From positions 1-36,774 of the forward strand of contig NZ_JARBHJ010000029.1 in NCBI RefSeq assembly GCF_028864145.1: 36,774 nt of DNA, read 5' to 3'. Origin of the DNA: Actinotignum schaalii (GTDB lineage Bacteria; Actinomycetota; Actinomycetes; Actinomycetales; Actinomycetaceae). Position 1 is the first letter of the stretch; the number at the start of each line of letters is the position of its first letter. This document shows, one piece after another, positions 1 to 8,216 of this stretch. Below the pieces are notes generated by a model. That model was not told where the DNA came from and made no database searches. It saw only the letters and a program-made list of their open reading frames with translations. The position numbers and the translations under genes are program-made.

Positions 1-6
1 GCAATT

Positions 7-39
7 TCGTCGGCAGCGTCAGATGTGTATAAGAGACAG
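7..39 (+). other. Illumina Nextera (Tn5) read-1 adapter, not genomic
   Basis: Bases 7-20 match the Nextera read-1 overhang and bases 21-39 match the 19-bp Tn5 mosaic end (AGATGTGTATAAGAGACAG). Together they form the exact 33-nt transposase adapter used in library preparation. Bases 1-6 probably also belong to the artefact. Translating this stretch gives the peptide start MCIRDR, a familiar adapter signature in contaminated protein databases. Real genomic sequence starts at about base 40. Confidence 0.98.
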
Positions 40-149
40 GGATTCTTCCCACCCCGCACGTTTTATTTCCCGCTGGCCGGCATCAGCAGGTACACTAACC
101 AAGGACTCTATTACTCTCCGGGTGCACGAAGCATTCGAAAGGACTGGAA

Positions 150-395
150 ATGAAAGCTTTGCTCATTACCTGCGAAGTGCTTATGCTCATCACCAGCATC
201 TTCCTCACGCTTTCCATCTTGCTGCATAAAGGCAAGGGTGGCGGAATTTCCGATATGTTCGGTGGTGGTATTTCCACGTCTATGCGTTCCTCCGGGGTAG
301 CCGAACGTAACCTCAACCGCATCACCGTGGTGCTGGCCCTCATCTGGGGAATTTCTATTATCCTCATCGGCCTCATCGTCAAGGTGGGCGTCTAG
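150..395 (+). CDS. secG: Preprotein translocase subunit SecG
   Basis: This 81-residue protein is the small membrane subunit of the SecYEG channel, which it helps during SecA-driven export. Two hydrophobic segments are visible at about residues 3-23 and 57-79. They are joined by a glycine-rich cytoplasmic loop (KGKGGGISDMFGGG) and a conserved segment with E-x-N-L-N-R, the normal SecG layout and length. The ATG at 150 follows GAAAGGACTGGAA, a usable ribosome binding site. A TACACT box at 91-96 is a possible -10. In actinobacteria secG usually follows tpiA and lies near opcA-zwf; here the contig begins just upstream, so tpiA cannot be seen. A strong terminator follows. Confidence 0.95.
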   Translation: MKALLITCEVLMLITSIFLTLSILLHKGKGGGISDMFGGGISTSMRSSGVAERNLNRITVVLALIWGISIILIGLIVKVGV

Positions 396-416
396 AACTA
401 GATAGTTAAGAAGCGG

Positions 417-456
417 CGGGGCCGGTACGTGCGTGTGCACGTACCGGCCCCGTTTC
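417..456. terminator. Strong hairpin terminator between secG and opcA
   Basis: A perfect 16-bp stem (417-432 with 437-452) closes on a 4-nt GTGT loop and is followed by TTTC. It lies 22 bases after the secG stop and also just downstream of the convergent opcA gene, so it could serve both strands. Confidence 0.85.
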
Positions 457-463
457 GCATGCT

Positions 464-506
464 GCTTTCTAGACGCTACATCCAGGCTTTCTAGACGTCT
501 ACATCC
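464..506. repeat. Short tandem duplication of the opcA 3' end
   Basis: Bases 464-483 and 486-506 are the same about 20-bp unit (GCTTTCTAGACG then CTACATCC); the second copy has one extra T. The second copy spans the last codons and stop of opcA; the first lies just beyond the stop. It looks like a small local duplication with a one-base slip. Confidence 0.75.
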
Positions 507-1432
507 GCGGGAGAATAATCCAGTAGGGGCAGTCCCTTGGTTAAAACATCACCGTAGGCGGTATCGGGATTGAGATCGCGCAGATCCTCAATGAGCATCG
601 CTTCCAAGCTGCGCACCGGCAAAGCAACCTCCTGGGGAGCTCGACCCGGGCGGAGCATGATGCCGTGGTCATTGCCCGGGGTGCGATGCAGGCTGAGAGC
701 TGCGCCGTCGTCCAAGAAGAGTTCCACGCCGGTAATCGGAGCGCCCTCCTGCGGCTCTATCTCCACCGGGACATCTAGGCGCAGGCGCAGCCACGCGGCG
801 AGTAAGAAAAGCGAGGAGCGGTGCGGGCGCCCCCACACCTTCGCGCCGGTAACGGTTCGGCTCGGGAATTCGTCCACCATGGAGGCGATGTAATTGCGCC
901 ACAGGGTAGTGCCGGCCCAGCCCAGATCAGTATCCCCGGGAACATAATTAGCGGAAAGGTGCTGAAGGGCCAGGGCTGGGTGATCTGCGGTGCGGGTGGT
1001 AGTAATACGGCGCTGCGCGATGCGTCCGGCCGCGGTAGCCGCGGGGTTTTCCGGCATATTTTGAATCCACCACGTCACCACCGGGGTATCGGGGAGCAGC
1101 AGTGGAGTGACCAAGGTATCCACGTTCTCCGCGGCGCCCCCGTGCGCGCGCAAAATAACGATCTCGGAAGCGCCGGCTTCCGATCCGGTACGGATTTCCG
1201 CATCGAGACGCGCGGTTTCGCCAGCCACCGGCAGCACCGCGATAATCCGGGAAGGGTGCGCGCGGGACGCTCCAGCTGCGGCCTCAAGCGCATCACGGAC
1301 CCCACCCTCGGTATGCGCCACGATAATGAGCGTGAGGACCCTCCCGAGGGCTCCTACCCCAGAAGTTCCGCGCAATTGATCAAGCTGCTGGCCCACCTGG
1401 GCAGACGTGGTATCGGCAATATGGTTAATCAT
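491..1432 (-). CDS. opcA: Glucose-6-phosphate dehydrogenase assembly protein OpcA
   Basis: OpcA is an accessory protein needed for assembly or redox control of glucose-6-phosphate dehydrogenase in actinobacteria and cyanobacteria. The 313-residue product carries the typical conserved stretches: TPVVTWWIQNMPENPA in the middle and the SRTVTGAKVWGRPHRSSLF-type region after it. The open frame continues upstream to 1582, but the ATG at 1432 is chosen because it has a GAGGAAAC ribosome binding site and begins the conserved family start (MINHIADTTSAQ). It lies 41 bases downstream of zwf on the same strand, so co-transcription and coupled function are expected. No pgl or tal gene is present in this cluster. 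Confidence 0.93.
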   Translation of the reverse strand: MINHIADTTSAQVGQQLDQLRGTSGVGALGRVLTLIIVAHTEGGVRDALEAAAGASRAHPSRIIAVLPVAGETARLDAEIRTGSEAGASEIVILRAHGGAAENVDTLVTPLLLPDTPVVTWWIQNMPENPAATAAGRIAQRRITTTRTADHPALALQHLSANYVPGDTDLGWAGTTLWRNYIASMVDEFPSRTVTGAKVWGRPHRSSLFLLAAWLRLRLDVPVEIEPQEGAPITGVELFLDDGAALSLHRTPGNDHGIMLRPGRAPQEVALPVRSLEAMLIEDLRDLNPDTAYGDVLTKGLPLLDYSPADVDV

Positions 1433-1473
1433 GAAGTTTCCTCGGATCTTTGTCAGGCACGGAACAGGTGCGG

Positions 1474-2994
1474 CTAGGGGCGGCGCCAGGCATGGCCGTG
1501 GCCGGCGAGCATGGCATCGGCACCGGCCGGACCCCAGGACCCAGGCGCGTACGTTTCCAGAGACTCCGGGTGGGCATCCCAATAGTTTTCCACCTGGTCG
1601 ATAATCCGCCAGGACTCCTCAACTTCCCGGGTTTGCGGGAAGAGCGGCGGATCTCCCAGCAGCACGTCAAGAATGAGACGTTCATAAGCTTCCGGGGTGT
1701 ACTCGGTAAAAGCGTGACCGTAGGCGAAGTCCATAGTGACGTCGCGCAGCCGCATTTCGGAGCCGGGCACCTTGGAACCAAATTTAAAGGTGATGCCTTC
1801 ATTGGGTTGCACCCGGATAACCAGGGTGTTTTGCCCTAGCCCGGCCACATCTGGGAAGGGGAGGAAAGGCGGATTACGGAAGACCACCGCAATTTCTGAC
1901 ACGCGCCGCCCGAGTCGCTTACCGGTTCTCAGGTAGAAAGGCACTCCCGACCAGCGCCGCGTCTCAATTCCCAGGGCGATTGCCCCGTAAGTATCGGTCA
2001 CGGAGTCGGCCGGGATACCGTTCTCTTCCCGGTAACCGCGCACCCACTGGCCGCCCTGCCATCCGCTCGAATACTGTGCCCGCACCGAAGCTTCGGCCGG
2101 GCTCCCGAACAGATGGGTAGCCTCGAGGACTTTCTCTTTTTCCGCGCGCAGGGCATCGGCGTGGAACGAGGTCGGCTCCTCCATCGCGGTGAGGGCCAGC
2201 AGCTGGAGCAGGTGGTTTTGAATCACGTCGCGAGTGGCTCCGATACCGTCGTAATATCCGGCGCGCGAGCCAATCCCAATATCCTCCGCCATGGTGATTT
2301 GCACGTGGTCCACGTGGGAAGAATTCCACAGCGGCTCATACAGTTCGTTGGCGAAACGCAGCGCGAGGATATTCTGCACGGTCTCTTTACCGAGATAGTG
2401 GTCGATGCGGAAAACCGAATCGTGGGGGAATACCCCGCTGACCGAGGCGTTGAGTTCGCGCGCGGAGGCCATATCGTGCCCGAACGGTTTTTCGATAACC
2501 ACGCGGCGCCAGCTGCCCGGCGCCCCGCGATTGAGTCCCGCGGTAGCGAGGCCCTGGGTCACCACCGGGAAAAGGCTAGGCGGAATGGAAAGATAAAAAG
2601 CAAAATTACCGCCGGTACCGCGGGTGGCATCCACATCCGCCATGGTCGCCCCGAGAGCGCGATAGAGCTCCGGGTCGTTGTACTGGCCTTCGACCATCCG
2701 CAACCCGTCGAGAATCTGGGCCAGAGTGGTGGAGATAACCGGGGTTTGGGCGCCTTGACGGATGGCCGCTTCGACGCTGCGGGCCGCGTCTACGGGACGG
2801 CGCGCCACTCCGATGATGGAGAACGACGGCGGCAGCAGCCCCCGATTCGCGAGGTCGTAGAGGGCGGGAAGAATTTTGCGGTTCGCCAGGTCACCGGTGA
2901 TGCCAAAAAGAACGATGCCGCAGGGGCCGGCCACGCGCTGGAGGCGGCAGTCGGTGACGGCACGGAGCGGATTACCTGAAGTAGGAGCAACCAT
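1474..2994 (-). CDS. zwf: Glucose-6-phosphate 1-dehydrogenase
   Basis: The enzyme oxidises glucose-6-phosphate to 6-phosphogluconolactone with NADP, the first step of the oxidative pentose phosphate pathway, in the cytosol. The 506-residue protein shows the nucleotide-binding motif GITGDLANRK near the N terminus, EKPFGHD in the coenzyme domain and the active-site signature RIDHYLGKE. A longer frame runs to 3111, but the ATG at 2994 has an AGGAA ribosome binding site and begins MVAPTSGNPLR, just where actinobacterial Zwf proteins start. A separate promoter candidate lies upstream at 3040-3068, and a hairpin separates it from tkt. The opcA gene follows immediately. Confidence 0.97.
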   Translation of the reverse strand: MVAPTSGNPLRAVTDCRLQRVAGPCGIVLFGITGDLANRKILPALYDLANRGLLPPSFSIIGVARRPVDAARSVEAAIRQGAQTPVISTTLAQILDGLRMVEGQYNDPELYRALGATMADVDATRGTGGNFAFYLSIPPSLFPVVTQGLATAGLNRGAPGSWRRVVIEKPFGHDMASARELNASVSGVFPHDSVFRIDHYLGKETVQNILALRFANELYEPLWNSSHVDHVQITMAEDIGIGSRAGYYDGIGATRDVIQNHLLQLLALTAMEEPTSFHADALRAEKEKVLEATHLFGSPAEASVRAQYSSGWQGGQWVRGYREENGIPADSVTDTYGAIALGIETRRWSGVPFYLRTGKRLGRRVSEIAVVFRNPPFLPFPDVAGLGQNTLVIRVQPNEGITFKFGSKVPGSEMRLRDVTMDFAYGHAFTEYTPEAYERLILDVLLGDPPLFPQTREVEESWRIIDQVENYWDAHPESLETYAPGSWGPAGADAMLAGHGHAWRRP

Positions 2995-3039
2995 AAAATT
3001 CCTGTCGTGAAAAAGAGGGCGAGAATATGCGCCTGTCTT

Positions 3040-3068
3040 ATGGTAGACGCTTGAGCCGTCGAGCGTAA
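3040..3068 (-). promoter_or_regulatory. Candidate zwf-opcA promoter
   Basis: On the minus strand, TTACGC (3068-3063) and TACCAT (3045-3040) are separated by exactly 17 bases, a housekeeping sigma factor geometry. The start site would fall near 3033, giving a leader of about 39 bases. This is inferred from motif and spacing only. Confidence 0.45.
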
Positions 3069-3092
3069 CGAAAGTCCGCTGTGGGGCAATAA

Positions 3093-3125
3093 GGTCGCGC
3101 GGCCGGGACATCCGACCGCGCGACC
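3093..3125 (-). terminator. Candidate tkt terminator hairpin
   Basis: A 10-bp perfect stem (3093-3102 with 3116-3125) is extended by 3 bp past one mismatch, with a GACAT loop. It lies 58 bases downstream of the tkt stop on the minus strand and is followed by TTATTG, a weak U-tract. It would insulate tkt from zwf. Confidence 0.6.
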
Positions 3126-3182
3126 GTCACTGATATGCGCCCGCGAAAAGACACTACTGCCAGCGGGCGAGGCGCCTGCGTT

Positions 3183-5264
3183 TTAGGCGCGCGCCGCTTC
3201 GATAGATTCGAGAGCAGCGGAGACCACATGCTCGGCGGTCATCCCATATTCCTTCATGAGTGCACCACCGGGCCCGGACTCCCCGTAGGTATTGATACCC
3301 ACGCTGCGCCCGGCATCCCCGACGTAGCCGGCCCAACCGAAGGTGGCACCGGCTTCCACCGAGACTCGTGCCTTGACGTTGGGGAGGATGACCGCATCAC
3401 GGTAGGCCTGGTCCTGAGCTTCGAACCACTCCAGGCAGGGCAGCGAAATAACGCGTGCACCCACTCCCTGTTCCGCGAGGCTCTGCTGGGCGGCCACTGC
3501 CAGTTGCACTTCGGAACCGGTGGCGAGCAGCTGCACGTCAACGGTCCCGGTGGGGGAGTCTGCCAGCACGTAGCCGCCCTTGAGGACGCCTTCGGTGGAG
3601 GTCCCTTCCAGAACCGGCACGCCCTGCCGGGTAAGGATGAGGCCGGTAGGCCCGCCGTCGACCTTCTCCAATGCCCCGCGCCACGCGGCCGCGGTTTCGT
3701 TCGCATCAGCCGGCCGCACAATATTGAGGCGCGGGATGGCGCGGTAGGCCCACAGGTGTTCAATGGGCTGGTGGGTGGGGCCGTCCTCGCCCACGCCCAC
3801 CGAATCATGCGTCCATACAAAAATCGAGGGGATATTCATAATGGCCGCGAGGCGGGCCGCACCGCGCATGTAATCGGAGAATACAAAGAAGGTGCCGCCG
3901 TAGGCACGGGTAAGCCCATCGAGGGTAATTCCGTTAATGATCGCGCCCATGGCGAATTCCCGGATACCGAAGTGGAGGGTGCGTCCGTAAATATCACCGG
4001 AGAACATCGTCGAAGAGCGATGCGCGGGCAGGAAGGACGGTTCCCCCTTCATCGTGGTGTTATTCGACCCCGCCAGATCGGCCGAACCGCCCCACAATTC
4101 GGGCAGCACCGGAGCGAGGGCATTGAGCACCACGCCGGAGGCCGCGCGGGTGGCGATACCCTTGGGATCCGGCTCCCAGCTCGGCAGCTTCTTTTCCCAA
4201 CCCTCGGGGAATTTCTTTGCGCGGATGCGATCGTACAGCGCGGCCTCTTCCGGATGGGAAGCACGCCACGCTTCGAAACGCGCATCCCAATCCTTACGGG
4301 CCGCGGCCGCCCGCGCCGCCGCATTCTTGCGGGTATGGGCGAGCACGTCATCTTCCAGCGGGAAGTCAATATCCGGATCGAAGCCCAGGATTTCCTTGGT
4401 GGCGCGAATTTCCTCCACTCCCAGGGCAGAACCGTGCGAGGCACCGGTATTCTGCTTGGTGGGCGCCGGCCAGGCAATAATGGTGGAGAGCTTAATAATG
4501 GAAGGCTTATCGGTCACCTGCTGAGCAGCCAGAATCGCATCGTAGAGCGCCTGGACATCCTCCTGGTAGGAACCATCCTCCTTAATCCAATTCACGTGCT
4601 GGGTGTGCCATCCGTAGGCTTCGTAGCGGGCCAGCACATCTTCACTGAAAGCAATGGAGGTATTGTCTTCAATGGAAATGCGGTTGTCATCGTAAATGAG
4701 AATAAGATTTCCGAGCTCCTGGGTGCCGGCCAGCGAGCAGGCTTCACTGGTCACGCCTTCCTGGAGGCAGCCATCACCGGCGATAACGTACACAAAATGA
4801 TCGAATACTGACTCACCGAGCGGGGTATCCCGGTCAAAAAGCCCGTGGGCGCGCCGAGAGGCCATCGCAAATCCCACCGCGGAGGCCAGGCCCTGCCCCA
4901 GCGGCCCGGTGGTCATCTCCACACCGTTGGTATAGCCGTATTCGGGATGGCCGGGAGTCTTGGAGTGGAGGGTACGCAGCGCCTTAATATCATCGAGTTC
5001 GAGGCCGTAGCCGGCTAGCAAAAGCTGATTGTATTGGGTAAGGGAGGAATGCCCGGCCGAGAGAATGAAACGGTCACGACCCACCCACGCAGAATCCGCC
5101 GGATCGTGGTTCATGACCCGCTGGTAGAGCAAATATGCCGCCGGAGCCAGGGACATGGCCGTTCCAGGATGCCCATTCCCGGTTTTTTGCACCGCATCTG
5201 CGGCTAGCAGCCGAGTCGTGTCCACGGCGCGCTGATCGAGCTGCGACCATTCGAGCTTCGCCAT
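3183..5264 (-). CDS. tkt: Transketolase
   Basis: This thiamine-diphosphate enzyme transfers two-carbon ketol units between pentose phosphate pathway sugars. At 693 residues it has family-typical length. Visible signatures are GNGHPGTAMS near residue 30, TTGPLGQG, the ThDP/metal motif beginning GDGCLQEG and ending in DDNRIS, and the pyrimidine-binding region with DSVGVGEDGPTHQP. The ATG at 5264 has a well-placed AGGAG site. The neighbouring zwf and opcA on the same strand place it in the pentose phosphate block; the usual tal gene between tkt and zwf is missing. A 558-codon open frame on the opposite strand is a by-product of codon bias. Confidence 0.97.
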   Translation of the reverse strand: MAKLEWSQLDQRAVDTTRLLAADAVQKTGNGHPGTAMSLAPAAYLLYQRVMNHDPADSAWVGRDRFILSAGHSSLTQYNQLLLAGYGLELDDIKALRTLHSKTPGHPEYGYTNGVEMTTGPLGQGLASAVGFAMASRRAHGLFDRDTPLGESVFDHFVYVIAGDGCLQEGVTSEACSLAGTQELGNLILIYDDNRISIEDNTSIAFSEDVLARYEAYGWHTQHVNWIKEDGSYQEDVQALYDAILAAQQVTDKPSIIKLSTIIAWPAPTKQNTGASHGSALGVEEIRATKEILGFDPDIDFPLEDDVLAHTRKNAAARAAAARKDWDARFEAWRASHPEEAALYDRIRAKKFPEGWEKKLPSWEPDPKGIATRAASGVVLNALAPVLPELWGGSADLAGSNNTTMKGEPSFLPAHRSSTMFSGDIYGRTLHFGIREFAMGAIINGITLDGLTRAYGGTFFVFSDYMRGAARLAAIMNIPSIFVWTHDSVGVGEDGPTHQPIEHLWAYRAIPRLNIVRPADANETAAAWRGALEKVDGGPTGLILTRQGVPVLEGTSTEGVLKGGYVLADSPTGTVDVQLLATGSEVQLAVAAQQSLAEQGVGARVISLPCLEWFEAQDQAYRDAVILPNVKARVSVEAGATFGWAGYVGDAGRSVGINTYGESGPGGALMKEYGMTAEHVVSAALESIEAARA

Positions 5265-5404
5265 TGAATTCTCCTAACGTAAGGTTGTGGTTACATGAGA
5301 TGTGCCACGCACTAGTCTACTGGTCGAGCGGGCTTCGCGCGCCCGAAGCGCATCTGCGTTCGCGCCCGGCGCGAGCGTGACCGCGCACCCGCGAAGGAGA
5401 AGAG

Positions 5405-6328
5405 ATGGCTGAGCCCGGTACCCCGCAGTTGCAACGCGCGGTCGCGCAGTTCCTCGCCCATATCAGCGTCGAACGTGCATTATCGCGCAATACCGTAGCG
5501 GCGTACCGGCGGGATTTGCGTAAATATCTTGCGCATCTGGAGGCCCGCGGGGTCACCAGCCCGGGTGACGTACGTGACGAGGACGTCGCTTCGTTTTCGG
5601 AAACGCTACGCGGCATGGCCCCGGCTTCTATTGCGCGGGCCGTGACCGCGGTGCGGGCTTTTCATACCTTTTTGTACGACGACGGCGCCACCGCGGCCAA
5701 TCCCGCCACCCGGGTACGTCCCCCGAAACTTCCCGCGCGCCTGCCCGAAGCTCTCACTATCGCCGAAGTAACCGCCATGATTGAGGCGGCCGGCGCCACC
5801 CCGCCGCCCCTGGGCCTGCGTGACCGGGCCCTCCTGGAAGTCCTTTATGGAACCGGCGCACGCATTTCCGAAGCCCTCGGGCTTACCGCAGATGATATTG
5901 ATACGGATACCTCCACCGTGCGGCTCTTCGGTAAGGGCCGTAAGGAACGGGTGGTGCCGCTGGGGAGCTACGCCCTGGAGGCGCTGGATGCCTACACCAC
6001 CCGGGCCCGCCCGGAGCTTGCCGCGCGCGGGGAGGGTGTGGCCAAGCTCTTCCTCAATACCCGCGGGCGGGCTCTCTCACGCCAAAGTGCCTGGCTCATT
6101 ATTCGCCAGGCGGCCGAACGGGCAGGTATTACCGCGCATGTCTCTCCGCATTCGCTGCGGCATTCTTTTGCCACCCACCTTCTCCAGGGCGGTGCGGATG
6201 TGCGGGTGGTGCAGGAATTACTCGGACATTCCTCGGTGACCACCACCCAGATTTATACCCAGGTTTCCCGCGATGTCCTCAAGGAGGTGTATGCCACCTC
6301 GCACCCGCGGGCGCTGCGCAGTGAGTAG
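5405..6328 (+). CDS. xerD: Tyrosine recombinase XerD
   Basis: The 307-residue site-specific recombinase resolves chromosome dimers at dif together with XerC. The N-terminal SAM-like DNA-binding domain covers about residues 10-92. The catalytic domain shows Arg153 (GARISEAL), Lys in the GKGRKE hairpin near 177-180, His249 and Arg252 (HSLRHSFATHLL), His275 (LGHSSV) and the nucleophile Tyr284 (TQIYTQV), so all catalytic residues are present. The ATG follows GAAGGAGAAGAG. XerD rather than XerC is chosen from the context xerD-parA-scpA-scpB, which is conserved in actinobacteria. Confidence 0.93.
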   Translation: MAEPGTPQLQRAVAQFLAHISVERALSRNTVAAYRRDLRKYLAHLEARGVTSPGDVRDEDVASFSETLRGMAPASIARAVTAVRAFHTFLYDDGATAANPATRVRPPKLPARLPEALTIAEVTAMIEAAGATPPPLGLRDRALLEVLYGTGARISEALGLTADDIDTDTSTVRLFGKGRKERVVPLGSYALEALDAYTTRARPELAARGEGVAKLFLNTRGRALSRQSAWLIIRQAAERAGITAHVSPHSLRHSFATHLLQGGADVRVVQELLGHSSVTTTQIYTQVSRDVLKEVYATSHPRALRSE

Positions 6329-6402
6329 AAAGGCGAGGAGGCGCGGCGTCGTCGTTCTACGCTCAGCGCCAGAAATGGCACCGCAAGTCCTCCGAGTTTA
6401 GG

Positions 6403-6415
6403 TACCCTAGAGATG
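6403..6415 (+). promoter_or_regulatory. Candidate leaderless promoter of the parA gene
   Basis: TACCCT (6403-6408, TANNNT type) ends six bases before the GTG start at 6415, and no ribosome binding site lies between them. In actinobacteria this geometry is typical of transcripts that begin at the start codon. No good -35 box is seen. Inferred only. Confidence 0.4.
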
Positions 6416-7263
6416 TGACCGAACAGAACGCGCTTTTTGAAACTGAGAACGTGGATTTCCCCGAACCGGAGCCCTTGCAGGAACACGGCCCGGCGCGCAT
6501 TATTGCGATGTCCAACCAAAAGGGTGGGGTGGGTAAAACAACGACGTCGATTAACCTCGCCGCCGCGCTGGCCGGATACGGCCGGCGCGTTCTCATTGTG
6601 GATTTCGATCCGCAGGGCGCTGCCTCTGCCGGTCTGGGTATTAATGCTCGCGCGCTGGATCGTACTATTTATAACGAACTTATTGCCGCGAAACCGGATG
6701 TGCGGGGGATCATTCAGCATTCGAAAGTTGAGGGTCTGGATGTAGTTCCGGCTAATATTGACCTCTCCGCTGCCGAAATTGTGCTTATTAACGAAGTGGC
6801 GCGCGAGCAGGCTCTCAGCCGGGTGCTGCGCCCGGTTCTCGATGACTATGACGTCATTATTATTGACTGCCAGCCTTCCCTGGGTCTCCTCACTGTTAAT
6901 GCACTCACGGCCGCGCACGGCGTTATTATCCCGCTGGAGGCAGAATATTTTGCCATGCGCGGGGTAGCACTGCTGACCGAACAGATTGGCCGGGTTCAGG
7001 ATCGCCTTAATCCGCGGCTCACCATTGACGGGGTGCTTCTCACCATGGTGGATATGCGTACCCTCCACTCGCGTGATGTGATGCGTTCGGTACACGAAGG
7101 ATTCGGAGATAAGGTCTACCACACGTATATTTCCCGCACCGTGAAATTCCCCGATGCCTCGGTGGCCGGGGAACCCATTACCCAGTACGCACCTTCGCAC
7201 CCGGGTGCGGTAGCCTATCGGAAGTTGGCGCGCGAAGTGATTGCCCGCGGCCAAAGTGCCTAA
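6415..7263 (+). CDS. parA: ParA-family ATPase (Soj-like) beside scpAB
   Basis: The 282-residue protein has the deviant Walker A motif KGGVGKTT at residues 36-43, a switch segment VDFDPQGA and the DCQPSLGLLT Walker B region, all typical of chromosome-partitioning ParA/Soj ATPases. It begins at GTG 6415, giving a 30-residue extension before the Walker box. No parB follows; instead it sits 12 bases before scpA, an arrangement found in actinobacteria where this second ParA is separate from the origin-proximal parAB. Its partner is unknown, but the context suggests a role with SMC-ScpAB in chromosome organisation. A 333-codon antisense frame is a shadow. Confidence 0.9.
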   Translation: MTEQNALFETENVDFPEPEPLQEHGPARIIAMSNQKGGVGKTTTSINLAAALAGYGRRVLIVDFDPQGAASAGLGINARALDRTIYNELIAAKPDVRGIIQHSKVEGLDVVPANIDLSAAEIVLINEVAREQALSRVLRPVLDDYDVIIIDCQPSLGLLTVNALTAAHGVIIPLEAEYFAMRGVALLTEQIGRVQDRLNPRLTIDGVLLTMVDMRTLHSRDVMRSVHEGFGDKVYHTYISRTVKFPDASVAGEPITQYAPSHPGAVAYRKLAREVIARGQSA

Positions 7264-7275
7264 ACAGGACTGGGC

Positions 7276-8094
7276 GTGACCACTCTCTTTGACGTCTCCT
7301 CCGATTTCGACGTTGACCTCGACGTATATTCGGGGCCGTTTTCGGTGCTTCTCAGCATGATTTCCAAGAAAAACTTGGATATTACCGAGGTGGCTCTGGC
7401 GGAAGTGACGGATGAGTTCATCGCCTGGATTCGGTCCCGGCCAGAGGTCGATCTGTCCACCACCTCAGAGTTTTTGGTGGTGGCCGCCACCCTCCTCGAT
7501 ATGAAACTAGCGCGCTTGCTGCCGCGCCACGAAAGCGAAGAAGAGGATTGGGAGCTCCTAGAACAGCGCGATCTCCTCTTCGCCAAACTGCTCCAATACC
7601 GGGCTTTTAAAGAGGTGGCTCGTGATTTCGGGGCGCGCCTGGCGGAAACCGGGCGGCGGGTGGGCCGCGATGTTCCCCTCGAGGAGATGTACGCGAAGGC
7701 GCTACCGGAAGTTCGCCTTCCGCTCGGGGTGATGGATCTGGCACTCCTGGCGGCTCGTGCTTTTACCCGCGATACTTCAGAACCGGTGGTCCAGCTGCAA
7801 CATTTGCACTCTCCGGTTGTTCCGGTCGCTAGCCAGGTGGCCTATCTGGAAGAACGTTTCCGGGCGGGGGATTCCTTTACCTTCGCGCAGCTCTGCGCCG
7901 ATGCCCCCTCGGTGCAGATGGTGGTGGCCCGGTTCTTGGCGGTCTTGGAATTGCTGCGCCGGGGCGCGATTGCCGCCGAGCAAGATGAACCGCTGGGCAC
8001 GCTGGTGCTGCGCCCCACCCCGGACGATGATCGCGGCGCTGCGGGGGAGGGCGACGTCGCCGCCGAATACGGCGAAGTGGAGCCGCGCGCGTGA
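7276..8094 (+). CDS. scpA: Segregation and condensation protein A
   Basis: ScpA is the kleisin that bridges SMC head domains and binds ScpB in the bacterial condensin. The 272-residue product opens with the family pattern YSGPFSVLLSMISKKNLDI followed by EFLVVAATLLDMKLARLLP, and ends with a winged-helix segment. The GTG start at 7276 has AGGA seven bases upstream and lies 12 bases after the parA stop. The acidic C-terminal tail beyond about residue 240 is poorly conserved. scpB follows after 122 bases. Confidence 0.93.
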   Translation: MTTLFDVSSDFDVDLDVYSGPFSVLLSMISKKNLDITEVALAEVTDEFIAWIRSRPEVDLSTTSEFLVVAATLLDMKLARLLPRHESEEEDWELLEQRDLLFAKLLQYRAFKEVARDFGARLAETGRRVGRDVPLEEMYAKALPEVRLPLGVMDLALLAARAFTRDTSEPVVQLQHLHSPVVPVASQVAYLEERFRAGDSFTFAQLCADAPSVQMVVARFLAVLELLRRGAIAAEQDEPLGTLVLRPTPDDDRGAAGEGDVAAEYGEVEPRA

Positions 8095-8216
8095 TAAACC
8101 CAAGCCGCGCGGTGCCTGCTGGAGGCGCGCCACTGCGCCGCGCAGCGACTAGACTGGGCCTATAGGCTCGCATTGCCGGCGCGCCGCGCCGAATCCGGAG
8201 GAATAAAGGAGAATCT

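Noticed and set aside
23-229. 68-codon frame starting MCIRDR
   Set aside because: It starts inside the Nextera adapter and overlaps secG in another frame.
2113-2979. 288-codon frame antisense to zwf
   Set aside because: Complete overlap with a clear zwf coding sequence; low-complexity, histidine and glycine-rich translation.
3135-4811. 558-codon frame antisense to tkt
   Set aside because: The minus strand encodes a full transketolase with all motifs; the long antisense frame results from GC-rich third positions and has no family features.
6253-7254. 333-codon frame antisense to parA
   Set aside because: Overlaps parA and the xerD end; no recognisable domain.
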